A stretch of 64,000 bases of DNA from CAVQEG01 sp963711465 (lineage in GTDB: Bacteria; Bacteroidota; Ignavibacteria; OLB7): contig CAVQEG010000001.1 of NCBI GenBank assembly GCA_963711465.1, forward strand, positions 1,922,001 through 1,986,000. The letters run 5' to 3'. Below are positions 9,408-16,659 of this stretch, piece by piece. The first letter of the stretch is position 1. Each line of letters starts with the position of its first letter. The notes below the pieces were generated by a model, which made no database searches, was not told where the DNA came from, and worked only from the letters and a program-made list of their open reading frames with translations. The position numbers were made by a program, and so were the translations under genes.

Positions 9408-11192
9408 GTGAACAAGGTCCTCTTTCTCGTCACCCTCACTACGCTCTCACTGCTCTCAGCCTGCACGGCGAGCCGATCGCTCGTCGGTCCGTCACCCGAC
9501 CAGCGTCGTCACGTGCTGGAGACGGTGGCCGGCTTCGACCACACAAGTTTCGAGGTGGTCGCCGCACGGCTGCGCACGGGCCGTCAGACCGAGCTCGCGT
9601 GGCGGCAACTCGATACACTGCTCGCCAGTCCGACGGGCGACATCTTCTGGATGTATCCCGCGACGGCCTTCTACTTCTGCATGCGTGACGAGCTCGACGA
9701 CGCCTGGCGCGCGCGGTTCCGTGAGGACTTCAAGCACTACACACCGTATCGGGGCGACACGGAGAATCACTTCCTGATGTACTACAGCTCGCTCTACCTG
9801 ATGACGCAGGAGTGGCCCGGGCTGGATTCGACCGAGTGGTTCAACGGGAAGAGCTCCGCGGAGAACCACGCCGAGGCACAGGCGTACCTCGACGACTGGA
9901 TCGACCAGACGGTTCGTCACGGATCGACCGAGTGGGATTCACCACGCTACCTGTACTACTACATCACGCCGCTGCTGACGATGGCGACCTATGCGCGCGA
10001 CGAGCGAATGAAGCAGCGCTGCGAGATGATGCTCGAATACATGCTCGCCGACTACGCCGTCGACTACCTCGACGGCAACTACTGCGGCGCGCACTCGCGG
10101 GAGGGCGACAACTCGGTGATCGATCCGCGATCGGCCGAGGCGACGAGCTACGGACAGTTCTACTTCGAAGACTCCGTCTCCTTCGTGCTGCCCGATCTCG
10201 CGTTCGCTGCGATGAGCGAGTTCTCGGTTCCGCCGATCATCCGCCGTATCGCGCACGAACGTGACGAACCGTTCGTACACACCGAGCTGAAGCGTTCGCG
10301 GGCGAAGATCCGCAACAGCTCTCAGCGCTACACGCCGGTCTACCGCTACAGCTACATGACGCCCGCCTACTGCATCGGCTCGATTCAGGGCGGACTGCAG
10401 GAGCCGATCCAGCAGCATACCTGGGACATCACGTTTCGGTCGAAGCGACCGAACAACACGATCTTCACGCTGCACCCGCAGGCATCGGCATACGAGCTGG
10501 GAACGTTCTTCCCGGAGGAGCCGGAGCTGATGGAGCAGGGAATTCTGGCGTCGAAGGCGAGCTACGGCAGCCCCGACAAATGGATCGGCGGCTCGCCGTT
10601 CGAGGAGATTCATCAGACGGGTCCGACGCTGCTGGCGCTGTATGACATTCCCAGAGGATGGCGCTTCCCTCACGTCGATCTCTTCCTGCCGAAGACGCTC
10701 GACACCCTGGTGCGCGATACGTCCGGCTGGATCGTGGCGAGGATGGACTCGGCGCTGGTGGGTATTCATCCGTTCGATTCGAACGTGACGTGGATCGACG
10801 AGCAGATCGACTGGCGCGTTCGCTCCTTTTCACGCAAGACCGGGTTCGTCGTTGAAACCGAGCGGACGTCGCAGATGACCCTCGCGCAGTTCATCGCCGC
10901 TCTGCGCCCGCACCGCCCGCTCTTCGGAAGTCAGACGGGCCAGCTCGGTCCCGACTTCGCCTACAACACGATTCGAGGACAGCGACTGACGGTGCTTTCC
11001 GGAGAGCATGCCGGCGAGGGAATTCTGCTCGTCGACGGGAGACCGGCCGACTCGCACTCGCATGCACCGCCCCTGTTCAACGGTCCGTTCCTCACCAGTC
11101 CACCCGAAGGCGGCGTGCTGAGAATGCAGGCCGACGGCGAGACGCGAACGCTCGATTTCGTACGCAATGAGATTCGCGAGGAGAAGAAGTAG
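9408..11192 (+). CDS. Large exported lipoprotein, helical toroid plus beta-rich C-terminus, function unknown
   Basis: A 594-residue protein beginning at GTG with a lipoprotein signal (LLSACTAS, Cys about residue 19). Residues 40-280 are helix-rich with many aromatic and acidic residues (for instance YLYYYITPLLTMATYA), and residues 300-590 look beta-rich. This layout resembles heparinase II/III-like and alginate-lyase-like polysaccharide lyases, but no catalytic signature could be confirmed. The genomic company (symporter, glycosidase-like, Asp-box protein) suits a polysaccharide-degrading or -binding role. The family assignment is a guess. Confidence 0.6.
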   Translation: MNKVLFLVTLTTLSLLSACTASRSLVGPSPDQRRHVLETVAGFDHTSFEVVAARLRTGRQTELAWRQLDTLLASPTGDIFWMYPATAFYFCMRDELDDAWRARFREDFKHYTPYRGDTENHFLMYYSSLYLMTQEWPGLDSTEWFNGKSSAENHAEAQAYLDDWIDQTVRHGSTEWDSPRYLYYYITPLLTMATYARDERMKQRCEMMLEYMLADYAVDYLDGNYCGAHSREGDNSVIDPRSAEATSYGQFYFEDSVSFVLPDLAFAAMSEFSVPPIIRRIAHERDEPFVHTELKRSRAKIRNSSQRYTPVYRYSYMTPAYCIGSIQGGLQEPIQQHTWDITFRSKRPNNTIFTLHPQASAYELGTFFPEEPELMEQGILASKASYGSPDKWIGGSPFEEIHQTGPTLLALYDIPRGWRFPHVDLFLPKTLDTLVRDTSGWIVARMDSALVGIHPFDSNVTWIDEQIDWRVRSFSRKTGFVVETERTSQMTLAQFIAALRPHRPLFGSQTGQLGPDFAYNTIRGQRLTVLSGEHAGEGILLVDGRPADSHSHAPPLFNGPFLTSPPEGGVLRMQADGETRTLDFVRNEIREEKK

Positions 11193-11223
11193 GCATCGAT
11201 TGCAACTTCTTTGTGTTCGAATC

Positions 11224-11253
11224 TTGTGGGCGGGGCTTCGGTGGTTATATTTG
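11224..11253 (+). promoter_or_regulatory. Strong Bacteroidota-type promoter (TTG-N19-TATATTTG)
   Basis: TTG at 11224-11226 and TATATTTG at 11246-11253 match the -33/-7 pattern of the Bacteroidota primary sigma factor, with 19 bases between them. Transcription should start near 11260, just at the beginning of the hairpin-rich stretch. It is the best promoter match in the window. Confidence 0.65.
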
Positions 11254-11257
11254 CACC

Positions 11258-11445
11258 GGCTGCGGGAGCCCATCCCGCGAGGTCCCGACAACAGTGGAAG
11301 GTCCGCAAACACTTCCATCGGTTCATTCCAGCGTCAGTACGGCATGTCGATCGCGGTATCACCAGGGTCAAATGGTGGTGGTCGCGGAGAACACGTCGAT
11401 TTGCCCCGACGGAGGCCGTACACGACGCCAGCAGCCCAATGCCCA
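11258..11445 (+). ncRNA. Candidate structured RNA or long leader, family unknown
   Basis: Directly after the promoter the strand has no convincing codon pattern but several compact hairpins: GCGGGA/TCCCGC (11262-11267 with 11273-11278, five-base loop), TGGAAG/CTTCCA around an 11-base loop (about 11295-11317), ATCACCA/TGGTGGT (about 11369-11388) and ACGG/CCGT near 11409-11419. GGCTGC at 11258-11263 can also pair with GCAGCC at 11431-11436, which would close a unit of about 180 bases, competing with the first hairpin. The size suits 6S RNA or an attenuator-like leader of the small gene that follows, but no family consensus was recognised. Confidence 0.4.
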
Positions 11446-11453
11446 CTTTCACT

Positions 11454-11458
11454 GGAGG
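11454..11458 (+). promoter_or_regulatory. Shine-Dalgarno GGAGG that decides the small-protein start
   Basis: GGAGG lies eight bases before the ATG at 11467, an ideal distance. Such sites are rare in this window, so it is good support that the 31-codon frame is translated. Confidence 0.7.
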
Positions 11459-11466
11459 TTCCGCTC

Positions 11467-11562
11467 ATGCAACGTGAGACTGTGAAACGGAAGGTCCCCA
11501 CTGACGTTCTCGTCTACCTCTTCTTCTTCTTTGCCGTCTACCTGCTGAATCTCATCGGGTAG
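11467..11562 (+). CDS. 31-residue single-pass membrane protein
   Basis: The frame encodes MQRETVKRKV followed by PTD, then one hydrophobic helix with four consecutive phenylalanines (VLVYLFFFFAVYLLNLIG) and stops. The basic N-terminus predicts a cytoplasmic tail. It has a strong Shine-Dalgarno site and sits at the end of a promoter-driven, hairpin-rich transcript. It is too short for family assignment. It may be a regulator or subunit of a membrane complex; nothing in the sequence says which. Confidence 0.6.
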   Translation: MQRETVKRKVPTDVLVYLFFFFAVYLLNLIG

Positions 11563-11938
11563 CGACCGGTCGACTGCTTCTCACCCCATCCCCCCCGACT
11601 TCCGGCAGAGATGCCGCAATTCCTTTCCCGCCTCAGTCCTGTCCGACGCACCCGGAGCCGCGTCTCACCGCTTGTACCCGATTCGATTCTCCGTTATGTT
11701 TGCCCGTCGATTTTCGTCGCCAGCAACCGATTTCCCACGCCTTCGGGAGACCTAATCCCGCACTCGCGCCGGCATCCTCGTGGCGTGCCGTTTGCGCCAT
11801 AGCAGGCACGCGCGTCGGGGGAACGTCGGACGTCGGGCGAACGAACGACCGCACGGGCGACGAATGCGCCAGGTCCATGTCCGACGCGGCCACCGACACG
11901 GCCAGGAACGAAACCGCAGCCAACACGAGGACAGACCC
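11563..11938. other. Noncoding stretch with one promoter
   Basis: No convincing gene is seen in these 376 bases. A short palindrome CGACCGGTCG lies just after the small membrane gene. The only clear element is the promoter at 11672-11702, which leaves an untranslated leader of about 230 bases before the acidic-protein gene. Confidence 0.5.
11672..11702 (+). promoter_or_regulatory. Bacteroidota-type promoter (TTG-N20-TATGTTTG) of the kinase/isomerase operon
   Basis: TTG at 11672-11674 and TATGTTTG at 11695-11702, spaced by 20 bases, match the -33/-7 consensus. The next genes downstream are the overlapping set from 11939 to 15541. Confidence 0.6.
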
Positions 11939-12307
11939 ATGCCGGAGATCATCGAGCTGCTCACCGACGACCACGGAACGATCACGCATCTGGTAACCGA
12001 GGAGCAGGACAGAATTTCCGTTCAGGAGCTTGCCGAGGCGATCGACGACGGCGAGGATTACTACGTCACCTTTGGCGACGAGGAGCGATTTGGAATCACG
12101 ATCGTTGCCGACGAGGATCTGCTCGAGCCGACGGTCGACGATCCGAGCGGCGAACACTCGATCTGGGATCTGCCGCAGGCCGAGGATCCGGAGGAGTCCG
12201 AGATCGAGGAGATGTTCGACGAACTGACCCGAATGGGTGAAATCGACGAGGACGAATTTGGTGAAGGCGAACGGCCGCATTCGGAGGATCTGGACGACCT
12301 GAAATGA
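11939..12307 (+). CDS. Small acidic cytoplasmic protein, function unknown
   Basis: A 122-residue protein without signal or membrane segment. The first 60 residues could be a small alpha/beta domain (EIIELL, HLVTEEQDRISVQELAEAI, YYVTFG) and the C-terminal half is extremely rich in Asp and Glu. The start at 11939 was chosen over earlier in-frame codons because the upstream residues are arginine-rich and uninformative. The stop overlaps the next ATG by four bases, so it is coupled to the FtsB-like gene. No family recognised. Confidence 0.6.
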   Translation: MPEIIELLTDDHGTITHLVTEEQDRISVQELAEAIDDGEDYYVTFGDEERFGITIVADEDLLEPTVDDPSGEHSIWDLPQAEDPEESEIEEMFDELTRMGEIDEDEFGEGERPHSEDLDDLK

Positions 12308-12609
12308 GAAGACGACGCTTTCGACCCAAGCCGCTCACCAGCCGCCGCAAGCTCACCTTCGCAATGGTGGCTGCCGTTCCGGTCCTGGCGATCTTCACCT
12401 TCGGCAACCGGGGGATCCTCAAGCGCGTGGAGCTCGAGATGCACCACGACGAGGTCTACCAGGAGGTGTTCCACCAGCGCGCGGTCGGCGACTCGCTGCG
12501 AGGTGAGATCGATCGGCTGCGTACCGACACGGCATCGATCGAGCGACTCGCCCGCGAGCGCTACGGCATGGTCCGACCCGGGGAACGCATCTATCGCGTC
12601 GAGGAATGA
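12304..12609 (+). CDS. FtsB/DivIC-family septum formation initiator-like protein
   Basis: A 101-residue bitopic protein: a strongly basic N-terminus (RRRRFRPKP), one membrane helix at about residues 19-36, then a coiled coil (about 40-80) that ends in the family-typical segment ERLARERYGMVRPGE. FtsB/DivIC proteins link FtsL and FtsQ/DivIB in the division machinery, with the coiled coil in the periplasm. It overlaps its neighbours by four bases on both sides, an ATGA junction with the sugar kinase behind it. Confidence 0.8.
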   Translation: MRRRRFRPKPLTSRRKLTFAMVAAVPVLAIFTFGNRGILKRVELEMHHDEVYQEVFHQRAVGDSLRGEIDRLRTDTASIERLARERYGMVRPGERIYRVEE

Positions 12610-13568
12610 GCCGGCTCGCGATCGGTGTCGACGTCGGTGGCACGACCATCAAGTTCGGACTCGTCGACGCCGACGGGACGATTCTTCAGCAGATGAGTCT
12701 GCCCACCGATGCCGAACGCGGCCCCAGACACGTGCTCGAGCGAGCCGCCGAAGGCATCGCCGCACTCTCCGCGGCGCATACCGTCGACGCCGTCGGGCTC
12801 GGCGTGCCGGGCGTGATCAACGACCGTGGCGAGATCCGCTATCCGCCGAACTTCCCGGGCTGGGGTGTCGTCCCCGTCGCCCACGAGATCCGCACCATCA
12901 CTGGAACCCGACTTCCCATCGCCGTCGAGAACGACGCCAACGTCGCCGCCTTCGCTGAAGCACGCATCGGCAGCGGTCGCGATGAGCGCGACTTCCTGTT
13001 CGTTACCCTCGGCACCGGTGTCGGCGGATGCATCATCAGCAATGGTGAGATCTGGCGCGGTGGCGACGGCGGCGCCGGTGAGATCGGACACATCAGCGTC
13101 GACCTCGATGGACCGCTCTGCAACTGCGGGTCGCGCGGTTGCATCGAGGCGTTCCTCGGAGTGCGGTACATGACACGTTACGCCCGTGCCCGACTGGAGC
13201 GCCGCCCCGACTCCATCCTCAATCAACTGATCAACGACGGACGTGAACTCGAACCGCGCCTGATCGACGAAGCGGCGCAGCGCAACGACGCCTTCGCCAT
13301 CGAGTTCCTCGCCGAAATGGGACGCATACTCGGAGCGGGACTCGCATCGGCACTCAACCTCTGCGATGCCCGGCTGGTGATCGTCGGCGGCGGCATGTCG
13401 CGCTGCGAACGGTTCCTGCTGGCTCCGGCACTGGCCGCAATTCGCTCCCGCGCGATGAAATCCGTTGCCCCCGAAGCACGCCTGCGCCCGGCCACCCTGT
13501 TCAATGACGCCGGCATCGTCGGCGCGGCACTGCTGGGACTCGAGCGCGGCACCCTCGAGGCACAGTAA
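12606..13568 (+). CDS. ROK-family glucokinase
   Basis: A 320-residue cytoplasmic sugar kinase. The phosphate-1 motif is at the N-terminus (GVDVGGTTIKFGLVD), the catalytic Asp lies in VENDANVAAFAE, the phosphate-2 loop in TLGTGVGGCII, and the zinc-binding ROK signature with three cysteines in CNCGSRGCIE at about residue 175. Length and order suit ATP-dependent glucokinase (EC 2.7.1.2). It overlaps the FtsB-like gene by four bases and is followed by a lipoprotein, a second sugar kinase and a phosphoglucose isomerase, so the operon can convert free hexoses to fructose 6-phosphate. Confidence 0.88.
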   Translation: MSRLAIGVDVGGTTIKFGLVDADGTILQQMSLPTDAERGPRHVLERAAEGIAALSAAHTVDAVGLGVPGVINDRGEIRYPPNFPGWGVVPVAHEIRTITGTRLPIAVENDANVAAFAEARIGSGRDERDFLFVTLGTGVGGCIISNGEIWRGGDGGAGEIGHISVDLDGPLCNCGSRGCIEAFLGVRYMTRYARARLERRPDSILNQLINDGRELEPRLIDEAAQRNDAFAIEFLAEMGRILGAGLASALNLCDARLVIVGGGMSRCERFLLAPALAAIRSRAMKSVAPEARLRPATLFNDAGIVGAALLGLERGTLEAQ

Positions 13569-13583
13569 GTCTGAATTCACCCC

Positions 13584-13979
13584 GTGACAACCATGAACAC
13601 GATGCATCGGCTCACGCCAATCATGCTCGCCCTCACGCTGTCCGCCTGCGGCGGCTCCGGCGGACTGTTCGACTCGGGACCGCACGTTCGTGGTCGCGTC
13701 GCCTCGATCCTTCCGACGCCCGGCGTCGACGACGTGCGCGAATTCGTCCGCATCGTCGGTGACACCTCCAGCCATACCCCCTACCGGACGGCCGACGTCG
13801 GCATTACCGAGGAGACCGAGATCACGATGGTCACCGGAGCGGATCACGTGCGCGTGCCGATCGACTCGATCCGCGTCGGCCAGCTCGTCGAAGCGACGTT
13901 CACCGGTTCGGTGGAGTCCTCCACACCAGTTCGTGCGAAGGCATCGAATCTGACGATACTCGAACCGCGGACGAGGTAA
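13584..13979 (+). CDS. Small lipoprotein with a DUF3221-like beta domain
   Basis: About 130 residues, with a lipobox (LTLSACGG) after a short hydrophobic stretch. The rest is beta-rich, with the order VRGRV, EETEITM, IRVGQLVEATFTG and ASNLTIL, which resembles the small OB-like YobA/DUF3221 domain. The start may be the GTG at 13584 or the ATG at 13593 or 13602; all give the same mature protein. It sits between two kinase genes, 15 bases after the first and two bases before the second. Confidence 0.65.
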   Translation: MTTMNTMHRLTPIMLALTLSACGGSGGLFDSGPHVRGRVASILPTPGVDDVREFVRIVGDTSSHTPYRTADVGITEETEITMVTGADHVRVPIDSIRVGQLVEATFTGSVESSTPVRAKASNLTILEPRTR

Positions 13980-13981
13980 TC

Positions 13982-14905
13982 GTGGCTGAAAGCCGTCAGG
14001 TCGTGCTCGGAATCGATGGTGGTGGAACGACGACGCGCGCCGCGATCGCCTCGCCGGACGGACGTGTCCTTGGCACGGGCGAAGGCGGCGCATCCAACTA
14101 CCAGGCAATCGGGATGGAGCGGGCCGTGGCCGGAATTCGGACCGCCGTCGATCATGCGTGCGCCGCCGCGGGGGCGTCCGTCACTCCCGCAGCTGCATTC
14201 CTTGCGATCGCCGGTGTGGTCTCCCCGACCGATCGTGCACTGCTGCGACGTGCGGTCGATGGCCTGGAACTTGCGCCGCGGGTCGCGGTCGACCACGATC
14301 TGAGCGCCGCGCTCGCCGGCGGTCTCGGCGGCGAGCCCGGGATCGTCCTCATCGCCGGAACGGGTTCCTCCTGCTATGGCCGGCGTTCCGACGGGGAAGA
14401 CTGGCGTGCCGGCGGCTGGGGCCACCTGCTCGATGACGACGGCGGCGGGTACCGCATCGGCCTCGATGCCCTCCGCGCTGCGGTGCGCGCCGTCGACGGA
14501 CGCGGACCCGACACCGAGCTGCGCTCCCGCGCCATACGCGCCATCGACGTCGACGACCCCGACGAGATCCTCCATGCGGTGCACAACCGCCTGCAACGAT
14601 CGGACATCGCCGCACTGGCGCCGCTGGTATTCGCATCCGCGGCCGAGAACGATGCCGTTGCTTCGACGATCGTAGAACGTGGCGCCAGAGCGCTTGCTGC
14701 AATGGTACGGGCCGTTGCCGAACGACTCGCCTTCGAGGATGTCCGAGTGGTCACCTCCGGTGGCCTCTTCACCAACCTCGACTACCGGGAACGTGTCCGA
14801 CGGGAAGTCGCCCGCCATGTCCCGGGAGCACTGCTGGTGCGACCGCAACGCCCGCCGGTCGAGGGCGCGTGCCTGCTCGCGGCGTGGCTCCTGTCCGATC
14901 ACTGA
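13982..14905 (+). CDS. BadF/BcrA-type ATPase, probable N-acetylglucosamine/glucosamine kinase
   Basis: A 307-residue protein of the acetate kinase/Hsp70/actin superfamily. It opens with the phosphate-1 motif GIDGGGTTTRAAI, has the phosphate-2 loop GIVLIAGTGSSCYG near residue 125, and the segment GWGHLLDDDGGGYRIG typical of bacterial and eukaryotic N-acetylglucosamine kinases. It starts at GTG two bases after the lipoprotein stop and its own stop is directly followed by the start of the cupin isomerase. Amino-sugar phosphorylation is the likely role; other BadF-family activities such as glucosamine kinase are possible. Confidence 0.75.
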   Translation: MAESRQVVLGIDGGGTTTRAAIASPDGRVLGTGEGGASNYQAIGMERAVAGIRTAVDHACAAAGASVTPAAAFLAIAGVVSPTDRALLRRAVDGLELAPRVAVDHDLSAALAGGLGGEPGIVLIAGTGSSCYGRRSDGEDWRAGGWGHLLDDDGGGYRIGLDALRAAVRAVDGRGPDTELRSRAIRAIDVDDPDEILHAVHNRLQRSDIAALAPLVFASAAENDAVASTIVERGARALAAMVRAVAERLAFEDVRVVTSGGLFTNLDYRERVRREVARHVPGALLVRPQRPPVEGACLLAAWLLSDH

Positions 14906-15541
14906 GTGGAGACTCCGAACGAAATGCTCAAGAACCTTCAGCACTACATCGACCCCGGCACCGCCCAGACCAGAGGCGGAAGCGTCGTGGAGCGGCGACT
15001 GCGCGACCTGCAGGGTGTCTTCGCCGATCAGGACGAATACCGCCGTATGCTCGAGACCGAGGGCAACGTGCTGGTCTATACCGTCGAGACGCTGGATTAC
15101 GGTGATGGCGAGGGTGATCTGCGCTACGGCCTCGGCATGATCCGGCCCGGACACATCGGGACCGAGTACTTCATGACCAGGGGCCACATGCACGAACGTG
15201 CAGAAGCGGCGGAGGTGTATATCGGCCTGCGCGGCCAGGGTGAAATGCTGCTCGAGGATGCCGCCACCGGCGAGTCACAGACACTGCCGATCGGACCGCA
15301 CAGCATCGTCTACGTTCCCGGCAACACGCTGCATCGCACCATCAACACGGGGCGCGAGCCGCTGACGTACATCGGTGTGTATTCCGCCCGCGCGGGACAT
15401 GATTACACCGCCGTACAGACGCGCAACTTCCGGAAGGTGGTCGCCGAAATCGATGGCCACGCGCACCTGCTCGATCGCGAGGAATTCCTCCGCGTCAGAG
15501 GGATCGAGTCGCCTGCACCGTCGGACGATACGGCGCAATAG
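14906..15541 (+). CDS. Cupin-type phosphoglucose isomerase
   Basis: A 211-residue protein with the metal-binding signature of the archaeal-type cupin glucose-6-phosphate isomerase (EC 5.3.1.9): FMTRGHMHERAEAAEVY holds the GHxH pair and the downstream Glu and Tyr, and a later His is in PGNTLHRTIN. The first 80 residues are the family's N-terminal extension. Start: GTG at 14906 abuts the previous stop; ATG at 14924 is possible. It is unrelated to the SIS-type isomerase at 26678, so this genome region holds two folds for one reaction. Within the operon it would pass glucose 6-phosphate to glycolysis. Confidence 0.82.
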   Translation: METPNEMLKNLQHYIDPGTAQTRGGSVVERRLRDLQGVFADQDEYRRMLETEGNVLVYTVETLDYGDGEGDLRYGLGMIRPGHIGTEYFMTRGHMHERAEAAEVYIGLRGQGEMLLEDAATGESQTLPIGPHSIVYVPGNTLHRTINTGREPLTYIGVYSARAGHDYTAVQTRNFRKVVAEIDGHAHLLDREEFLRVRGIESPAPSDDTAQ

Positions 15542-15550
15542 GCCGCTGTA

Positions 15551-16093
15551 TCAACGAACTACCGTCAGCGGGATCGAGCGCACCGCTCCGTTGGCAATCA
15601 GTCGCGCCGTGTAGTGTCCCGACGGCAGACCGTCGGCGGGAACACGAAGAAGCAGTCGCCCGGCCGCACGCGCGCCATCGACCACCGTCATCACCCGGCG
15701 ACCGAGCGCATCGTGCAGCGTCAGGACGACCCTGCCGGCACGAGGAAGCTCGACGGTGATGTCACAGAATTCACTGCACGGATTCGGAGCCGCCCGCAGC
15801 GCTACCTCCGATCCGGCATCGAGCAGCGCCTGCGTCTCGCGCACGCCCGAGATCGCTGCCTTCGGCGACGTCGTGTACCAGAATCCCTGCGATGTCCGAA
15901 CCGTCGACTCCGCGGTTCGTCCGATGATGCCCTGCCCGAGGGTTCCCAAGACCGACGTCGATCCGTTCGTCGCAACGGTCGCCCCGGCGGAAACCACGCT
16001 CGACGTCACGCGCACCTGCGCCGTCGCGTCGACACCCGTGAGGACGGACGCGCCTAGCACGATGACCGCTCCGATCGTATGAATTCTTCCCAT
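15551..16093 (-). CDS. Small secreted protein with T9SS sorting domain
   Basis: 180 residues: signal peptide (1-25, ending ATAQ), a short middle region with SAGATVATNGST and LGQGIIGRT, then a type A sorting domain from about residue 95 (AAPNPCSEFCDI, LHDALGRRVMTV, LPSGHYTARL). The mature passenger is only about 70 residues; its segment GTLGQGIIGRTAES is seen as a repeat-like motif in other Bacteroidota secreted proteins. It points against its neighbours, convergent with the kinase operon. Confidence 0.8.
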   Translation of the reverse strand: MGRIHTIGAVIVLGASVLTGVDATAQVRVTSSVVSAGATVATNGSTSVLGTLGQGIIGRTAESTVRTSQGFWYTTSPKAAISGVRETQALLDAGSEVALRAAPNPCSEFCDITVELPRAGRVVLTLHDALGRRVMTVVDGARAAGRLLLRVPADGLPSGHYTARLIANGAVRSIPLTVVR

Positions 16094-16246
16094 CGTTTAC
16101 CTCTGCGGTCGTGATGAGTGGCGGCTGGAATTCCATTCCGGGCCGAACCCTGGACTTTGACTGCTAACGCCGTGAATTCCCGGGAAGTTAGTGCTCCCGG
16201 TCCGGTTGCCCTCCTTTCTGCCGTCGAAACCAATCCAGTACCTGCG

Positions 16247-16624
16247 ATGAGCTTCCGAACACCTCCTCCGATCCCCGACTCCATGCCGGAGCCCACGCGC
16301 GTCGTGCGTCCGTGGGGACGATTCGATCAGTATGCCGGCAACGAACATGTGACGGTGAGTCTGATGACCGTCGAACCGAACCAGCGTCTCAGCTTGCAGT
16401 CGCACTCGGGCCGTGCGGAATTGTGGATCGTCCTCGACGACGGCTGCGAAATCCGCATCGGCGAGGAGACCCACCATCCGGCAGCCGGCGACGAGCTCTG
16501 GATCCCCGCAAATACACAGCACCGCCTGGCCAGTACCGGTCCGCGCGTTCGCGTGCTCGAAGTCGCCTTCGGCGACTGGCAGGAGGCGGATATTGAACGC
16601 TTCGACGACGATTACGGCAGGTAG
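16247..16624 (+). CDS. Mannose-6-phosphate isomerase-type cupin (ManC C-terminal domain-like)
   Basis: A 125-residue single cupin. RPWGRFDQYAG, SLQSHSGRAELWIVLDDG and ELWIPANTQHRL match the C-terminal domain of type II mannose-6-phosphate isomerase/GDP-mannose pyrophosphorylase, with the metal-binding H, E and late H visible; note that the usual HxH is SHSGR here, so one metal ligand may be altered. The ATG at 16247 precedes the homology; the open frame extends upstream without similarity. The next gene, 35 bases on, is a large class I-like isomerase. Confidence 0.75.
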   Translation: MSFRTPPPIPDSMPEPTRVVRPWGRFDQYAGNEHVTVSLMTVEPNQRLSLQSHSGRAELWIVLDDGCEIRIGEETHHPAAGDELWIPANTQHRLASTGPRVRVLEVAFGDWQEADIERFDDDYGR

Positions 16625-16659
16625 CCAGACGTTCCCGCAACCCAATCCCCGCACGCATC

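Noticed and set aside
11205..11230. GTTCGAATC, like a tRNA T-loop
   Set aside because: No T-stem pairing around it and no acceptor or anticodon arm nearby; it overlaps the promoter of the structured transcript.
11213..11485. Open frame with several Cys pairs over the structured RNA
   Set aside because: It begins before the promoter's start point, has no ribosome binding site, and its codon use is unlike real genes here.
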